Origin: CAZTVF01 sp964616985
GTDB lineage: Bacteria > Planctomycetota > Phycisphaerae > SM23-33
DNA: 9,967 bases
Assembly: GCA_964616985.1 (NCBI GenBank)
Contig: CAZTVF010000158.1
Span: 1 to 9,967, forward strand
Reading direction: 5' to 3'
Shown: piece by piece, positions 1 to 6,793 of the stretch
Layout: every line of letters begins with the position of its first letter
Numbering within the stretch: the stretch's first letter is position 1
Position numbers and translations under genes: made by a program
The notes under the pieces: generated by a model
What the model was told of the DNA's origin: nothing
The model's input: only the letters and a program-made list of their open reading frames with translations
Database searches by the model: none

Positions 1-99
1 ATCGTGAACATCGCTGACGATGGTCGTCAGCGAGAGGTCATCCGGGAAATCCCGGCAAACAGCAGATATGAAGCTCTGCACATCAGCGGCGATGCTTGA
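1..99 (+). CDS. C-terminal end of an unidentified protein (partial)
   Basis: An open frame enters from the left edge and stops with TGA at 97-99. It gives 32 residues ending in RYEALHISGDA. The tail looks protein-like (alternating hydrophobic and polar residues, ADDG turn), and the frame has the same orientation as the following operon, about 100 bases upstream of its first gene. The start and most of the protein lie outside the window, and I recognise no family from this tail. It could be the end of the gene preceding the URO-D/ceramidase operon, or a chance open frame. Confidence 0.5.
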   Translation: MVNIADDGRQREVIREIPANSRYEALHISGDA

Positions 100-201
100 C
101 TGTGTCCGCAATCGCGGCGCGACACGGGCGTGCTGCGGTGACCTCGCGGTGTCTGCGTGGACAAGATCGAGTAGGCAAAGAAAGGCCGGCAGAGGGACAT
201 C
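100..201 (+). other. Intergenic leader of the URO-D/ceramidase operon
   Basis: These hundred bases lie between the upstream stop and the first operon gene. They end in a purine-rich stretch, AGAGGG at about 190-195, followed by ACATC and the ATG at 202, which serves as the ribosome binding site. I see no convincing -35/-10 promoter pair, operator or strong hairpin. Confidence 0.4.
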
Positions 202-1290
202 ATGAAATACAAGCTCGATTGGCCAGAGGCGCAGCGGCGGTTGACCGCGCTGTGGAACCGGGAGCGGCTCGACCGTCCCTGCATCGCGGTGCGTGCGCCG
301 AACCCGCAGGCGGCGTCGGTCTCCGTGCCGGCGCCCGCCAACGATGAGGCTCGCTGGCTGGACCCGGACTACAGGGTCGCCTTGGCCCGACGGGAGCTGG
401 AATCCACATGGTGGGGTGGAGAGGCGATTCCTTCGTGCCTGCAGATGGCCGGGTGGATGACCTGCTTGGGCGGAACACCTCGCTTTGCCCCCGAGACAAT
501 CTGGTTCGAGACGCGAGACGTGGACTTCGCCCAACCTTCCCCGTTCCGACATGACCCCGATAGTCCGTGGATGCAGAAGTACCGCAAGCTGAGGCTGGCG
601 ATATGCGCCTTTGCCGGCAGGAACGATTTCCTCGTAGGTTCCTCACTGGGCCTTCCCGCCAATGACCTGCTCTCCATGCACATGGGCACGCAGGAGTTCC
701 TGTTTGCCCTGGTGGACCATCCCGAGTGGATGGCCGATGCGATTCTGACCGGCGCAAAGGACCAGTTACGGGCGTTGGGCGAACTGCAGGACATGATACG
801 CCAGCAGGGGCATGAGTTCTGGTACGGCAACGCCGGGTGGATGGCCCTGTGGGCGCCGCAGCCCTACATCGGCACACAGTCCGACGTCTCATGCATGCTC
901 TCCCCCGAGATGTTCGAGCGTTTCGTCGTGCCGGAACTGGATGTGTATGGGCAGGCGTACAACGCGATGTGGTACCACCTCGACGGCGGCGACGCCAGGC
1001 AGCACCTGCCGAGATTGCTGTCGTTGCCCTATATGCGGGTAATCCAGTACGTGCCGGCCCCTTGCGAGGCGCCCAACGGGCCTGGGCACCTGGAGATGTA
1101 CAGGCGAATCCAGGCCTCCGGGCGGATCGTCCATATCCAGGTACCGTCGCAACACGTCGAGCCGCTGGTGCGACAGCTCGACCCGGCCCTGCTGATGCTG
1201 GATACATGGTGCGCCAGCCGGCAGGAGGGCGAGAAGCTGCTTGAGGACGGCGTGGCATGGGCCAGCAAGGCCAAGCCGGCGAATCATTAG
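202..1290 (+). CDS. Uroporphyrinogen decarboxylase-like (URO-D superfamily) protein lacking the zinc cysteine
   Basis: The 362-residue protein fits the length of the URO-D/methylcobamide:CoM methyltransferase-like TIM-barrel superfamily. Its opening (LDWPEAQRRLTALWNRERLDRP) and its C-terminal LEMYRRIQASGR...IQVPSQHVEPLV segment are typical of URO-D-like proteins in polysaccharide-degrading bacteria. Corrinoid methyltransferases of this superfamily bind zinc through an H-x-C motif. Here the equivalent place reads YHLDGGDA (H259, D261), so the cysteine is replaced by aspartate and zinc-thiolate methyl chemistry is doubtful. There is no signal peptide or membrane segment, so it is probably cytoplasmic. 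The start at 202 has AGAGGG five bases upstream. It lies nine bases before the ceramidase-like gene, so the two are probably co-transcribed. The fold and superfamily are fairly sure; the substrate is unknown. Confidence 0.85.
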   Translation: MKYKLDWPEAQRRLTALWNRERLDRPCIAVRAPNPQAASVSVPAPANDEARWLDPDYRVALARRELESTWWGGEAIPSCLQMAGWMTCLGGTPRFAPETIWFETRDVDFAQPSPFRHDPDSPWMQKYRKLRLAICAFAGRNDFLVGSSLGLPANDLLSMHMGTQEFLFALVDHPEWMADAILTGAKDQLRALGELQDMIRQQGHEFWYGNAGWMALWAPQPYIGTQSDVSCMLSPEMFERFVVPELDVYGQAYNAMWYHLDGGDARQHLPRLLSLPYMRVIQYVPAPCEAPNGPGHLEMYRRIQASGRIVHIQVPSQHVEPLVRQLDPALLMLDTWCASRQEGEKLLEDGVAWASKAKPANH

Positions 1291-1299
1291 GAGACTGAC

Positions 1300-2718
1300 A
1301 TGGCAAGCGAGAAACAGATGAATCCAGCGACAAATGGGCAGACCCGGTTGCTCGCCGGTGCGGCGCGAGTGGACATCACGCCCGAGATGGGCATCCAGTT
1401 GGCTGGCGACATCGGGCGGGGCCGGCCGGTCGAGGAAATCCGCGAACGACTATATGCCAACGCCCTCGTCGTCGAGCACGGCAACCAGCGCCTCTGTCTG
1501 CTGTCGATCGATCTGCTGGCCATGGGCTGCGACTGGGCCGCCCGTATCCGACAGGAGGCCGCGGCACGGTTCGGCCTGCGCCCCGAGGCGATCATGGTGC
1601 ACGTGACTCAGAACCATGCGTCGCCATCGCTGGGCCACTTGTTCCTGACCGGTGCCAAGACGCATTTCCCGCCCGAGTACCCCTGGCTGATGGGAGGCGA
1701 CGATCGCTACAACGAGCCGACTGTCGCCCGTTGCATCGAGGCCGTCGGGCGGGCTGCCGCCAGCCTGGAGCCGGTCACACTGGCAGCAGGGCATGGCGTC
1801 GACGGCCGAGTGGCGTTCAACCGACGTTTCGTCATGCGCGACGGCGCCACGCGCTGCCACCCCCCTTCCTGCGATCCGAGCATCCTGCACGTCGAAGGCC
1901 CGACCGACCCCGAAGTCGCGGTCGCGACGTTCACCAATGACGCCGGCCGGGTGGTCGCGGCCCTGCTGCACCACACCTGTCATCCCTGCCATGGCTACCC
2001 GCATCGATTCGTCATCGGCGATTGGCCCGGAGCCTGGGCTGTGCAGATGCGCGCACATTGGGGCGACGCTTGTGTCCCGTTGGTCGTCAACGGCTGCTGT
2101 GGCAACATCCATCACGCGGACCACACCAACCCCGACTACCGGCTGGACCACCAGCGCATGGCGAGGCACCTGGCGGAAACCACCCGCCGCATTCTGGGGG
2201 CGATGCAACCAGTAGAGGTCGACGGCATCGACCTGCGGCAGACGATCGTGCCGCTTGCGATCCGGGAGTTGGAGGCCGATCGTATTGCCGCAGCCGAACG
2301 TCTGCTGGCAGAGCATCCAGAGCCGATGTGGAATGACGATACCCATACCAGCGTTGCCTGGGACTGGGTCTATGCCGTCGGCGTGCTGGATCTCAACGAT
2401 GCCCGCCGTGAGAACCCGATATTCCCGTACGAGGTGCAGGCCTTCCGCATCGGCGGCCTGAGCCTGGCCGGCCTGATGGGCGAGCCGTTCGTCGAGGCAC
2501 AGCTTGATATCAAGAAGGCGTCTCCCACCCGCCACACGTTCGTGGCACATTTCTGCAACGGCTATGCCGGCTATGTGCCAACCCGACGCGCGTTTGCGGG
2601 CGGCGGTTACGAGACCCGTACCGGCGCCGGCTCAAAACTGCCGCCGGAGGCACTGGAGCGGATCACAAGTGTCGCCACAGGGTTGCTTCGCGAACTGCAT
2701 GAAGGGAACGGCGTATGA
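1300..2718 (+). CDS. Neutral/alkaline non-lysosomal ceramidase-like hydrolase
   Basis: The 472-residue protein matches the N-terminal domain of neutral ceramidases: AGAARVDITPEMG near residue 12, then LYANALVVEHGNQRLCLLSIDLL, HVTQNHASPS with H106, LLHHTCHP with H224/H225, GEPFVE with E395, and GYVPTRRAF...GGGYET with Y437. By family analogy, H106, one of H224/H225, E395 and Y437 would be zinc ligands (inference). The characterised enzymes carry a serine nucleophile in GDVSPN; here the matching region reads NGCCGNIHH (264-272), so true ceramidase activity is unlikely. Proteins like this are common in Planctomycetota-type genomes and probably hydrolyse other amides or esters. The C-terminal Ig-like domain of classical ceramidases is absent. 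No signal peptide is seen. AGGAG lies six bases before the ATG, and the stop overlaps the next start (ATGA), implying translational coupling. Confidence 0.82.
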   Translation: MASEKQMNPATNGQTRLLAGAARVDITPEMGIQLAGDIGRGRPVEEIRERLYANALVVEHGNQRLCLLSIDLLAMGCDWAARIRQEAAARFGLRPEAIMVHVTQNHASPSLGHLFLTGAKTHFPPEYPWLMGGDDRYNEPTVARCIEAVGRAAASLEPVTLAAGHGVDGRVAFNRRFVMRDGATRCHPPSCDPSILHVEGPTDPEVAVATFTNDAGRVVAALLHHTCHPCHGYPHRFVIGDWPGAWAVQMRAHWGDACVPLVVNGCCGNIHHADHTNPDYRLDHQRMARHLAETTRRILGAMQPVEVDGIDLRQTIVPLAIRELEADRIAAAERLLAEHPEPMWNDDTHTSVAWDWVYAVGVLDLNDARRENPIFPYEVQAFRIGGLSLAGLMGEPFVEAQLDIKKASPTRHTFVAHFCNGYAGYVPTRRAFAGGGYETRTGAGSKLPPEALERITSVATGLLRELHEGNGV

Positions 2719-3845
2719 CCACTCCCCGTGAGAACCTGTTGAAGATCTTCCGCCACGAGACGCCGGACTGGGTGCCGGTCGCCGGGCACTGCGATCCGTA
2801 CAACCAACCCAGCCGTGAAGGCATGGACCCCGCCCTGGCCGCCGCGCTGGGCGAGGTTCATTGGGGCGACACAGCCACGGTGACCTTCTCGCGCTACTTC
2901 GGCCTGGACATCATGGACTGGTACGGGCTGCCGTATCGCATCACGCGGCGGAATGTCACGGTCGAGAGCCACCCCGACGGCGACGTCACCACCCACGTCT
3001 GGCACACCCCCAAGGGCGACCTGCGCGAGGTCATCCAGGTCTGCCATGACAGCAGCGGCGCCGTCTCCAGCAATTGGACTGAGCACCTGGTCAAAGGCCC
3101 GGAGGACCTGCCCCTCCTCACGTCGATCTTCGAGGACGAGGTCATCGAGGCCAATCCCGACGCGGTCGCCAGGACCCGCGAGCGCCGCAGACTCATCGGC
3201 GAAGACGGCCTGATCCTGGGAGCCATGGATGGCACGCCGCTGGGCATGATGTTCCGCATCTATTCGGGCGTGGCGGCCCTGGCCTATCTCTGGGCCGACG
3301 CGCCCGGCGCCCTGCGCGACTGCTTCGCCGTGATGGAGGCGAACTACCTGCAACGGCTGAAGATCGGCGTGCAGTCCGATATCGACGTGGTGGTCAGTGT
3401 GGACGACACCTCGACGACGGCCATCTCTCCGGCCATGTTCGAGGAATGCAACCTGGCTCTGACCGACGCCCGCGCCGATGCGTCGCATGCCGCCGGCAAG
3501 ATCTACTTCCACCACTCCTGCGGGCTGATCCGCGACCTGCTGCCGCTGTATCGCCGCACGAAGATGGACGCGGTGCATGCCTTCACGACTCCCCCTATCG
3601 GCAACGTCACGGTGGTCCAGGGGCGCAAGGCATTGGGCGACCGCATCACGATCATGGCCGGCGTCGGTCAACTGGCCGGCCCGATGGACGATCGCGCCGC
3701 GGTGCGGGCAAGCATCCATCAGATGATCCGGGAAGCAGCGCCATGGGACCACTTCGTCCTGGGCTTGGCAGGCTACCCGAACCGCACCGTGGAGCAGACG
3801 AAGTTCGTGGCCGACTGCTGCCGGCAACTGGGCGGTAACGGCTGA
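2715..3845 (+). CDS. URO-D family protein with H-x-C motif (possible corrinoid/CoM-type methyltransferase)
   Basis: The 376-residue protein opens with MTTPRENLLKIFRHETPDWVPV, the standard start of the URO-D/MtaA-MtbA superfamily (R-E-x-x-L...P-D-x-V-P). The zinc-type motif FHHSCG is at 265-270, with H267 and C269 as the expected ligands. The third ligand of MtaA-type enzymes, a distal cysteine, appears replaced: the matching stretch reads GLAGYPNRT. The order of conserved blocks (an LGAMDGTPLG-like strand at 216-225, VVVSVDDTS, HHSCG, a C-terminal GVGQLAGP block) supports a TIM barrel. It starts inside the ceramidase-like stop (4-base overlap, AAGGG upstream) and is the last gene before a hairpin. 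A methyl-transfer role is an inference from the family; no corrinoid protein is encoded nearby. Haem-pathway HemE is less likely given the divergent sequence and context. Confidence 0.83.
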   Translation: MTTPRENLLKIFRHETPDWVPVAGHCDPYNQPSREGMDPALAAALGEVHWGDTATVTFSRYFGLDIMDWYGLPYRITRRNVTVESHPDGDVTTHVWHTPKGDLREVIQVCHDSSGAVSSNWTEHLVKGPEDLPLLTSIFEDEVIEANPDAVARTRERRRLIGEDGLILGAMDGTPLGMMFRIYSGVAALAYLWADAPGALRDCFAVMEANYLQRLKIGVQSDIDVVVSVDDTSTTAISPAMFEECNLALTDARADASHAAGKIYFHHSCGLIRDLLPLYRRTKMDAVHAFTTPPIGNVTVVQGRKALGDRITIMAGVGQLAGPMDDRAAVRASIHQMIREAAPWDHFVLGLAGYPNRTVEQTKFVADCCRQLGGNG

Positions 3846-3863
3846 TACCCGAGGGCGTCTATG

Positions 3864-3884
3864 ATCCGGCGCACACCGCCGGAT
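3864..3884 (+). terminator. Perfect 8-bp hairpin after the URO-D/ceramidase operon
   Basis: ATCCGGCG (3864-3871) and CGCCGGAT (3877-3884) are perfect inverted copies around the five-base loop CACAC, 18 bases after the stop of the third gene. No T-tract follows, so it is not a classic intrinsic terminator. It could still slow polymerase, protect the mRNA 3' end, or be incidental. The rest of 3846-3967 shows nothing else convincing. Confidence 0.5.
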
Positions 3885-3967
3885 TGGAGCGGCAGGCATA
3901 TCTTCAGCACCGGCAGGCGCTGCAGGCGAACGCGAGTCGTGAATAGCAGGGAGCCCTGGAAAAACGT

Positions 3968-4363
3968 ATGAAGACACCAGCCAGCCAAGTGCAGACCGGC
4001 TTCGGCTCGCGGCGAATCTATTACAACAACTTCGCCGAGCATCTGCAGAATGCGTACAACCCCAACATGTTCTATCCGGGGTTGCCCTACCGCTGGAGCG
4101 ACGAACAATGGCGCGGCTGCCTCGACTTCGTGGCCGCCTGCGGCTTCAATACCTTCGAATTCTGGTTTGTGCCGCGGCTATTCTGCCGCGAGGCGCTCAA
4201 TGCGGACTACGCCCGCGAGTTCACCCGGCAGATGAATGCCGCCATCGACCATGCCCATCGCCGCGGCTTGGGCGTCTCCTTCCTGTGCTCGCTGGCCACC
4301 GTCAGCGACCCCTGGCACACCCTCTGTCCCGGGGTCCCGGAGGAATGGGCGGAAATCCATTGA
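3968..4363 (+). pseudogene. Truncated N-terminal fragment of a TIM-barrel-like (putative glycosidase-type) protein
   Basis: The 131 residues look like the start of a much longer TIM-barrel protein. FGSRRIYYNNFAEHLQNAYN leads into WRGCLDFVAACGFNTFEFW (first beta-strand and helix), then FTRQMNAAIDHAHRRGLGVS with a second strand, ending DPWHTLCPGVPEEWAEIH before TGA. The pattern 'outer helix, GFNTFEFW, HAHRRGL' is common to glycosidase-like barrels in polysaccharide degraders. A barrel cannot fold from two of eight units, and none of the three forward frames continues it after 4363, so this is a break rather than a frameshift. Local GC falls from about 63% to 49% exactly here. The start at 3968 has only a weak ribosome binding site. 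Exact family not identified; loss of function is likely. Confidence 0.6.
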
Positions 4364-4571
4364 GAGCAGAGATATGCCGGGAGCGATAGTCCTTGCCGAA
4401 GGATACTGGCCTGCCGTTCTCATTGATGACTACAGCAGCACACCGTCTCAAATCGGTTTTGAAGTTACGGACCCACGATACGGCAAACTATGGGCCAAGA
4501 TTCGTTGTTTCCTATATCCCCAGAGCAAGGCTTTCGATTGGGACATTTCTCGGATCAAAGGAGGCACTGCG
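4364..4571 (+). other. AT-richer junction segment upstream of the beta-helix gene
   Basis: This segment separates the truncated gene from the best start of the next one. GC over 4381-4560 is 89/180 by hand count, against 114/180 over 4081-4260. It is open throughout in the frame of the downstream gene from an ATG at 4374 and reads as plausible protein (LAEGYWPAVLIDDYSSTPSQ, then TDPRYGKLWAKIRCFLYP). I recognise no family in it. It is either a genuine N-terminal extension, a remnant of another gene, or a leader. Confidence 0.4.
4557..4564 (+). promoter_or_regulatory. Strong Shine-Dalgarno site deciding the 4572 start
   Basis: AAAGGAGG sits seven bases before the ATG at 4572 and is a near-perfect anti-16S match. 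It favours 4572 over the in-frame ATG at 4374 (only weak GAGAG upstream). A further in-frame ATG at 4623 also has AGGAG six bases upstream and would start the protein close to the conserved LEIYPGPGVEGY block. Confidence 0.65.
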
Positions 4572-6035
4572 ATGAACTCCATATTTCTGCGTTCCTACGA
4601 AGAAGAGAGGCAGGAGCAGGCGATGCATACTGACAAGTGCCACACGCCTGCACAACTCGAAATCTATCCTGGCCCCGGCGTTGAGGGCTACCGCTCAGAC
4701 CTTTACGCTGTCGACATCCATGACGGATCGGATTGGCAGCCGGCCTATCTCTACAAGGTCTCCAGGCTCTCCAGGTGCTACGGCTGGCACCGCACGGAGC
4801 ATCCGAGCGTGAACTTCACCACCTTCGGGACGGCTGGCCCGGCCCGGGTGAGGCTCACACGACTGGCCGGGGCGATCGAGAGCCTCGCGATCAGCCCCAC
4901 ATCCAAACAGATCCGCGCGGAGTCAACCGGGAGCGTCGCGTTCTTCACGCTCAAGCCCCTGGACAAGGTATGGGTGACGATCAATGGCGACGATGCCAAC
5001 CCGGTCTTTCTCTTTGCCGACATGCCGAAGCCGCAAATCCCCGAGGGCGCGGAGTACTTCGGGCCGGGTGTACATGAACTCGGCCACCTGCATCCTACCG
5101 AAGACGGACGCGCCGTCTACCTTGACGGTGGCGCCTGGCTCAAGGGGAATCTTGACCTCCGCGGCAAGCGTGATGTCCGCGTGATGGGGCCGGGAGTGCT
5201 TTCCGGCGAACTGTGGCCTGGAGAATCGCTTGAAGGGCGGCCGCGGGAGGAAGCCTGGTCGTATCACATGATCGCCACCTATCCCGATCATGGCAAATGC
5301 CGCGGCAACCGGCTTGACGGCATCACGATCGTCAACGCACCCGGGTATCATACATTTTACGGCCTTCAGGCGTTCTACAACACCAAGCTGATTTCCCCCT
5401 GGTACGGCTCCACCGACGGCTTCTACCTCACGCCCACGCCCGGGGAGACGGCGGTTGTCGATCAGTGCTTCGCCTTCGTCGGCGACGATGTCTTCTTCAC
5501 GCGCGACAATTTCCGCGGCAACATGCTGATTCAGAATTCGTTCGTGAACTCATCGAACAACAACATTTTCTGCATGAGTTACTGGGGGAACCCGCTCGAC
5601 CATGACTACACGATGATCGCCCGCAACATCGACATCAAGATCACGCCCTGGCATGCGGTCTTTCTGTGCGTGCTGGACGGAAAAGGGAGCGATCAGGGGG
5701 TCAAAAATCACCTCTACGAGGACATCCGGATCGAGGGCGACCTGAACTGGAACAGCCGACTGATTTGGATCGAAAACCGGCCCTATCCCTGGCCACCACC
5801 GAGTCACGAGGCCAAGGGGAACGCCTCTGGCCTGGTCTTTCGCAACATGAGCATCGAAAAGCGGCAGAACCTGGCGGAACGCAAGAGCCTGCTCATCGGC
5901 AAGGATGCGGAAAATGGCATCCGCGATGTGACCTTTGAAAACCTGACCATTGACGGTGTCCCGGTCACCGAGGCCAACCGAAACGAGTATTTCGAGATCA
6001 ATGCGTTCGCCCGGAACATCCGCTTCACGCGTTGA
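4572..6035 (+). CDS. Right-handed beta-helix glycoside hydrolase (GH28/GH49-like, pectin-lyase fold)
   Basis: From 4572 the protein has 487 residues. An N-terminal beta-rich domain (about residues 25-155, with VRLTRLAGAIESLAISPTSK) precedes a parallel beta-helix that begins at YFGPGVHELGHL...AVYLDGGAWLKGNLDLRG. The helix carries STDG (D282) and VGDDVFF (D305, D306), the spaced acidic trio expected for GH28/GH49 catalysis; the GHG and RIK motifs of true polygalacturonases are not evident (SNNNIFCMSYWG in that region). Later rungs include NHLYEDIRIEGDLNW and FRNMSI...VTFENLTIDG. No convincing signal peptide is seen from 4572, 4374 or 4623. It is convergent with the PL22 fragment. Substrate could be a galacturonan, a dextran-like glucan or another glycan. 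The fold is secure; the exact family is not, and the start is uncertain. Confidence 0.82.
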   Translation: MNSIFLRSYEEERQEQAMHTDKCHTPAQLEIYPGPGVEGYRSDLYAVDIHDGSDWQPAYLYKVSRLSRCYGWHRTEHPSVNFTTFGTAGPARVRLTRLAGAIESLAISPTSKQIRAESTGSVAFFTLKPLDKVWVTINGDDANPVFLFADMPKPQIPEGAEYFGPGVHELGHLHPTEDGRAVYLDGGAWLKGNLDLRGKRDVRVMGPGVLSGELWPGESLEGRPREEAWSYHMIATYPDHGKCRGNRLDGITIVNAPGYHTFYGLQAFYNTKLISPWYGSTDGFYLTPTPGETAVVDQCFAFVGDDVFFTRDNFRGNMLIQNSFVNSSNNNIFCMSYWGNPLDHDYTMIARNIDIKITPWHAVFLCVLDGKGSDQGVKNHLYEDIRIEGDLNWNSRLIWIENRPYPWPPPSHEAKGNASGLVFRNMSIEKRQNLAERKSLLIGKDAENGIRDVTFENLTIDGVPVTEANRNEYFEINAFARNIRFTR

Positions 6036-6134
6036 TGATCACTTAACAGCACATGTGCCCGTTCATTTCCTGGGGCCGGACATCAAGCAACTCCTGCTGG
6101 ACTGGCTGTCCGCACTCCGCGCCGAGCAGGCTCG

Positions 6135-6166
6135 CCGCCGGGGGCCGCTCTCGCAGCGGTCGGCGG
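6135..6166. terminator. Compound G+C-rich hairpin downstream of the beta-helix gene
   Basis: CCGCCG (6135-6140) pairs with CGGCGG (6161-6166), enclosing an inner stem CCGCT (6145-6149)/AGCGG (6155-6159) with loop CTCGC. An asymmetric bulge (GGGG against T) separates the two stems. It begins 99 bases after the beta-helix stop. There is no T-tract, so terminator activity is only possible. Confidence 0.35.
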
Positions 6167-6231
6167 GGCCCTGAATGACCTGTAGGATCGGCGATAGGAA
6201 CGCCACCACGCCCGGCGGGTCCGCGGTTGAT

Positions 6232-6254
6232 CAACGGCGGCGCGGCTGCCGTTG
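6232..6254. terminator. 10-bp hairpin downstream of the PL22 fragment
   Basis: CAACGGCGGC (6232-6241) pairs with GCTGCCGTTG (6245-6254) across a three-base loop, with a single G-T wobble. Reading on the minus strand, it lies 38 bases beyond the PL22 stop. No U-run follows on either strand. It is a good candidate for an RNA 3'-end structure between convergent genes. Confidence 0.45.
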
Positions 6255-6292
6255 GACAAGCGACTGGCGGTCTCTGCTTTGGCTTGCTGAGG

Positions 6293-6793
6293 TCAGTTGA
6301 CCAGGGCCTCGTAGACTTGGCTGTGGCCGCTCCGGTCGGAGGTGAAGACGACGCGTGTGCCGTCGGGACTGAATGACGGGTGCGGGTGCGCGTGCTGCGG
6401 GGCGTAGACCTGCCACTTGCCGAGTTTGTAGTCCTCGTCGTCGTAGGGGCAGTGGTCCGTGTTCCAGTGTTTGCCCTCGTTGGTTCCCCCGCTCAGGCAA
6501 AGCGTGCGCGGGGCGCCGACGCCGTCGCAGGGGTCGAACAGTTGCAGGCCAATGTCGGGGAAGGTCGTGTCGGCGCACATCCGCGTCCCGCGCCGGTTGA
6601 TGCTCGCGTGCCAGGCGTTGAACGAGCAGACAGGGCGGATCCAGCCCGTGTCGACGTCGATCCCGATGCAGCCATGCGGCCAGTTCGTGCTGATGATCTC
6701 GCGCGAGAGCGGCCGCCATGTCTCGTGGACGATCCATTCATACTGGCCCGGCTTGTACAGCGGCCTGCGCTCGCAGGCCAGCCTCTTCATCAT
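6293..6793 (-). pseudogene. C-terminal half of an oligogalacturonate lyase (PL22 family), 5'-truncated
   Basis: The 166 residues match the C-terminal half of PL22 oligogalacturonate lyases, which cleave unsaturated galacturonate oligomers in pectin breakdown: EWIVHETWRPLSREI, FPDIGLQLFDP, and HPHPSFSPDGTRVVFTSDRS, a TolB/propeller-like end. Family metal and catalytic positions appear retained: Q133-x-x-H136-x-H138 matches the Q-x-x-H-x-H manganese site, H62 fits the other ligand and H23 the catalytic base (recalled from the characterised Yersinia enzyme). The usual family length is about 390 residues, so roughly the first 200 are missing. The first ATG (6793) overlaps the beta-lactamase stop as ATGA, and GC changes from about 69% here to 53% on the far side. 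The fragment could still be translated by coupling, but half a propeller is unlikely to fold. Confidence 0.75.

Larger units (their letters stand above)
6036..6292. other. Convergent intergenic region with two hairpins
   Basis: This lies between the + strand beta-helix gene and the minus-strand PL22 fragment. It contains two G+C-rich hairpins, listed separately. A short + frame ending at 6174 reads FLGPDIKQLLLDWLSALRAE and is faintly like the start of an integrase core-binding domain, but it is far too short to name. No tRNA or other RNA gene is seen. Confidence 0.45.

Noticed and set aside
200..1333. Minus-strand open frame of 377 codons opposite the first URO-D-like gene
   Set aside because: The translation is low-complexity, rich in Arg, Pro, Ser and Thr, as expected for antisense of G+C-rich coding DNA.
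1450..2550. Minus-strand open frame of 366 codons opposite the ceramidase-like gene
   Set aside because: It overlaps a well-supported + strand gene and shows no family motif.
2607..3977. Minus-strand open frame of 456 codons opposite the second URO-D gene
   Set aside because: The + strand has an unmistakable URO-D protein with overlap coupling. The antisense product is arginine-, histidine- and aspartate-rich without motifs.
4236..4373. Earliest start of the beta-helix frame, inside the truncated TIM-barrel gene
   Set aside because: The overlap reads as an out-of-frame shadow (Pro/Ala/Ser-rich) of the preceding gene.
6036..6174. Possible tyrosine-recombinase remnant (LLLDWLSALRAEQARRRG)
   Set aside because: The similarity is limited to a single helix-like stretch in a short frame that ends soon after, with no catalytic motif or att-like repeat. 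Not enough to call a mobile element.
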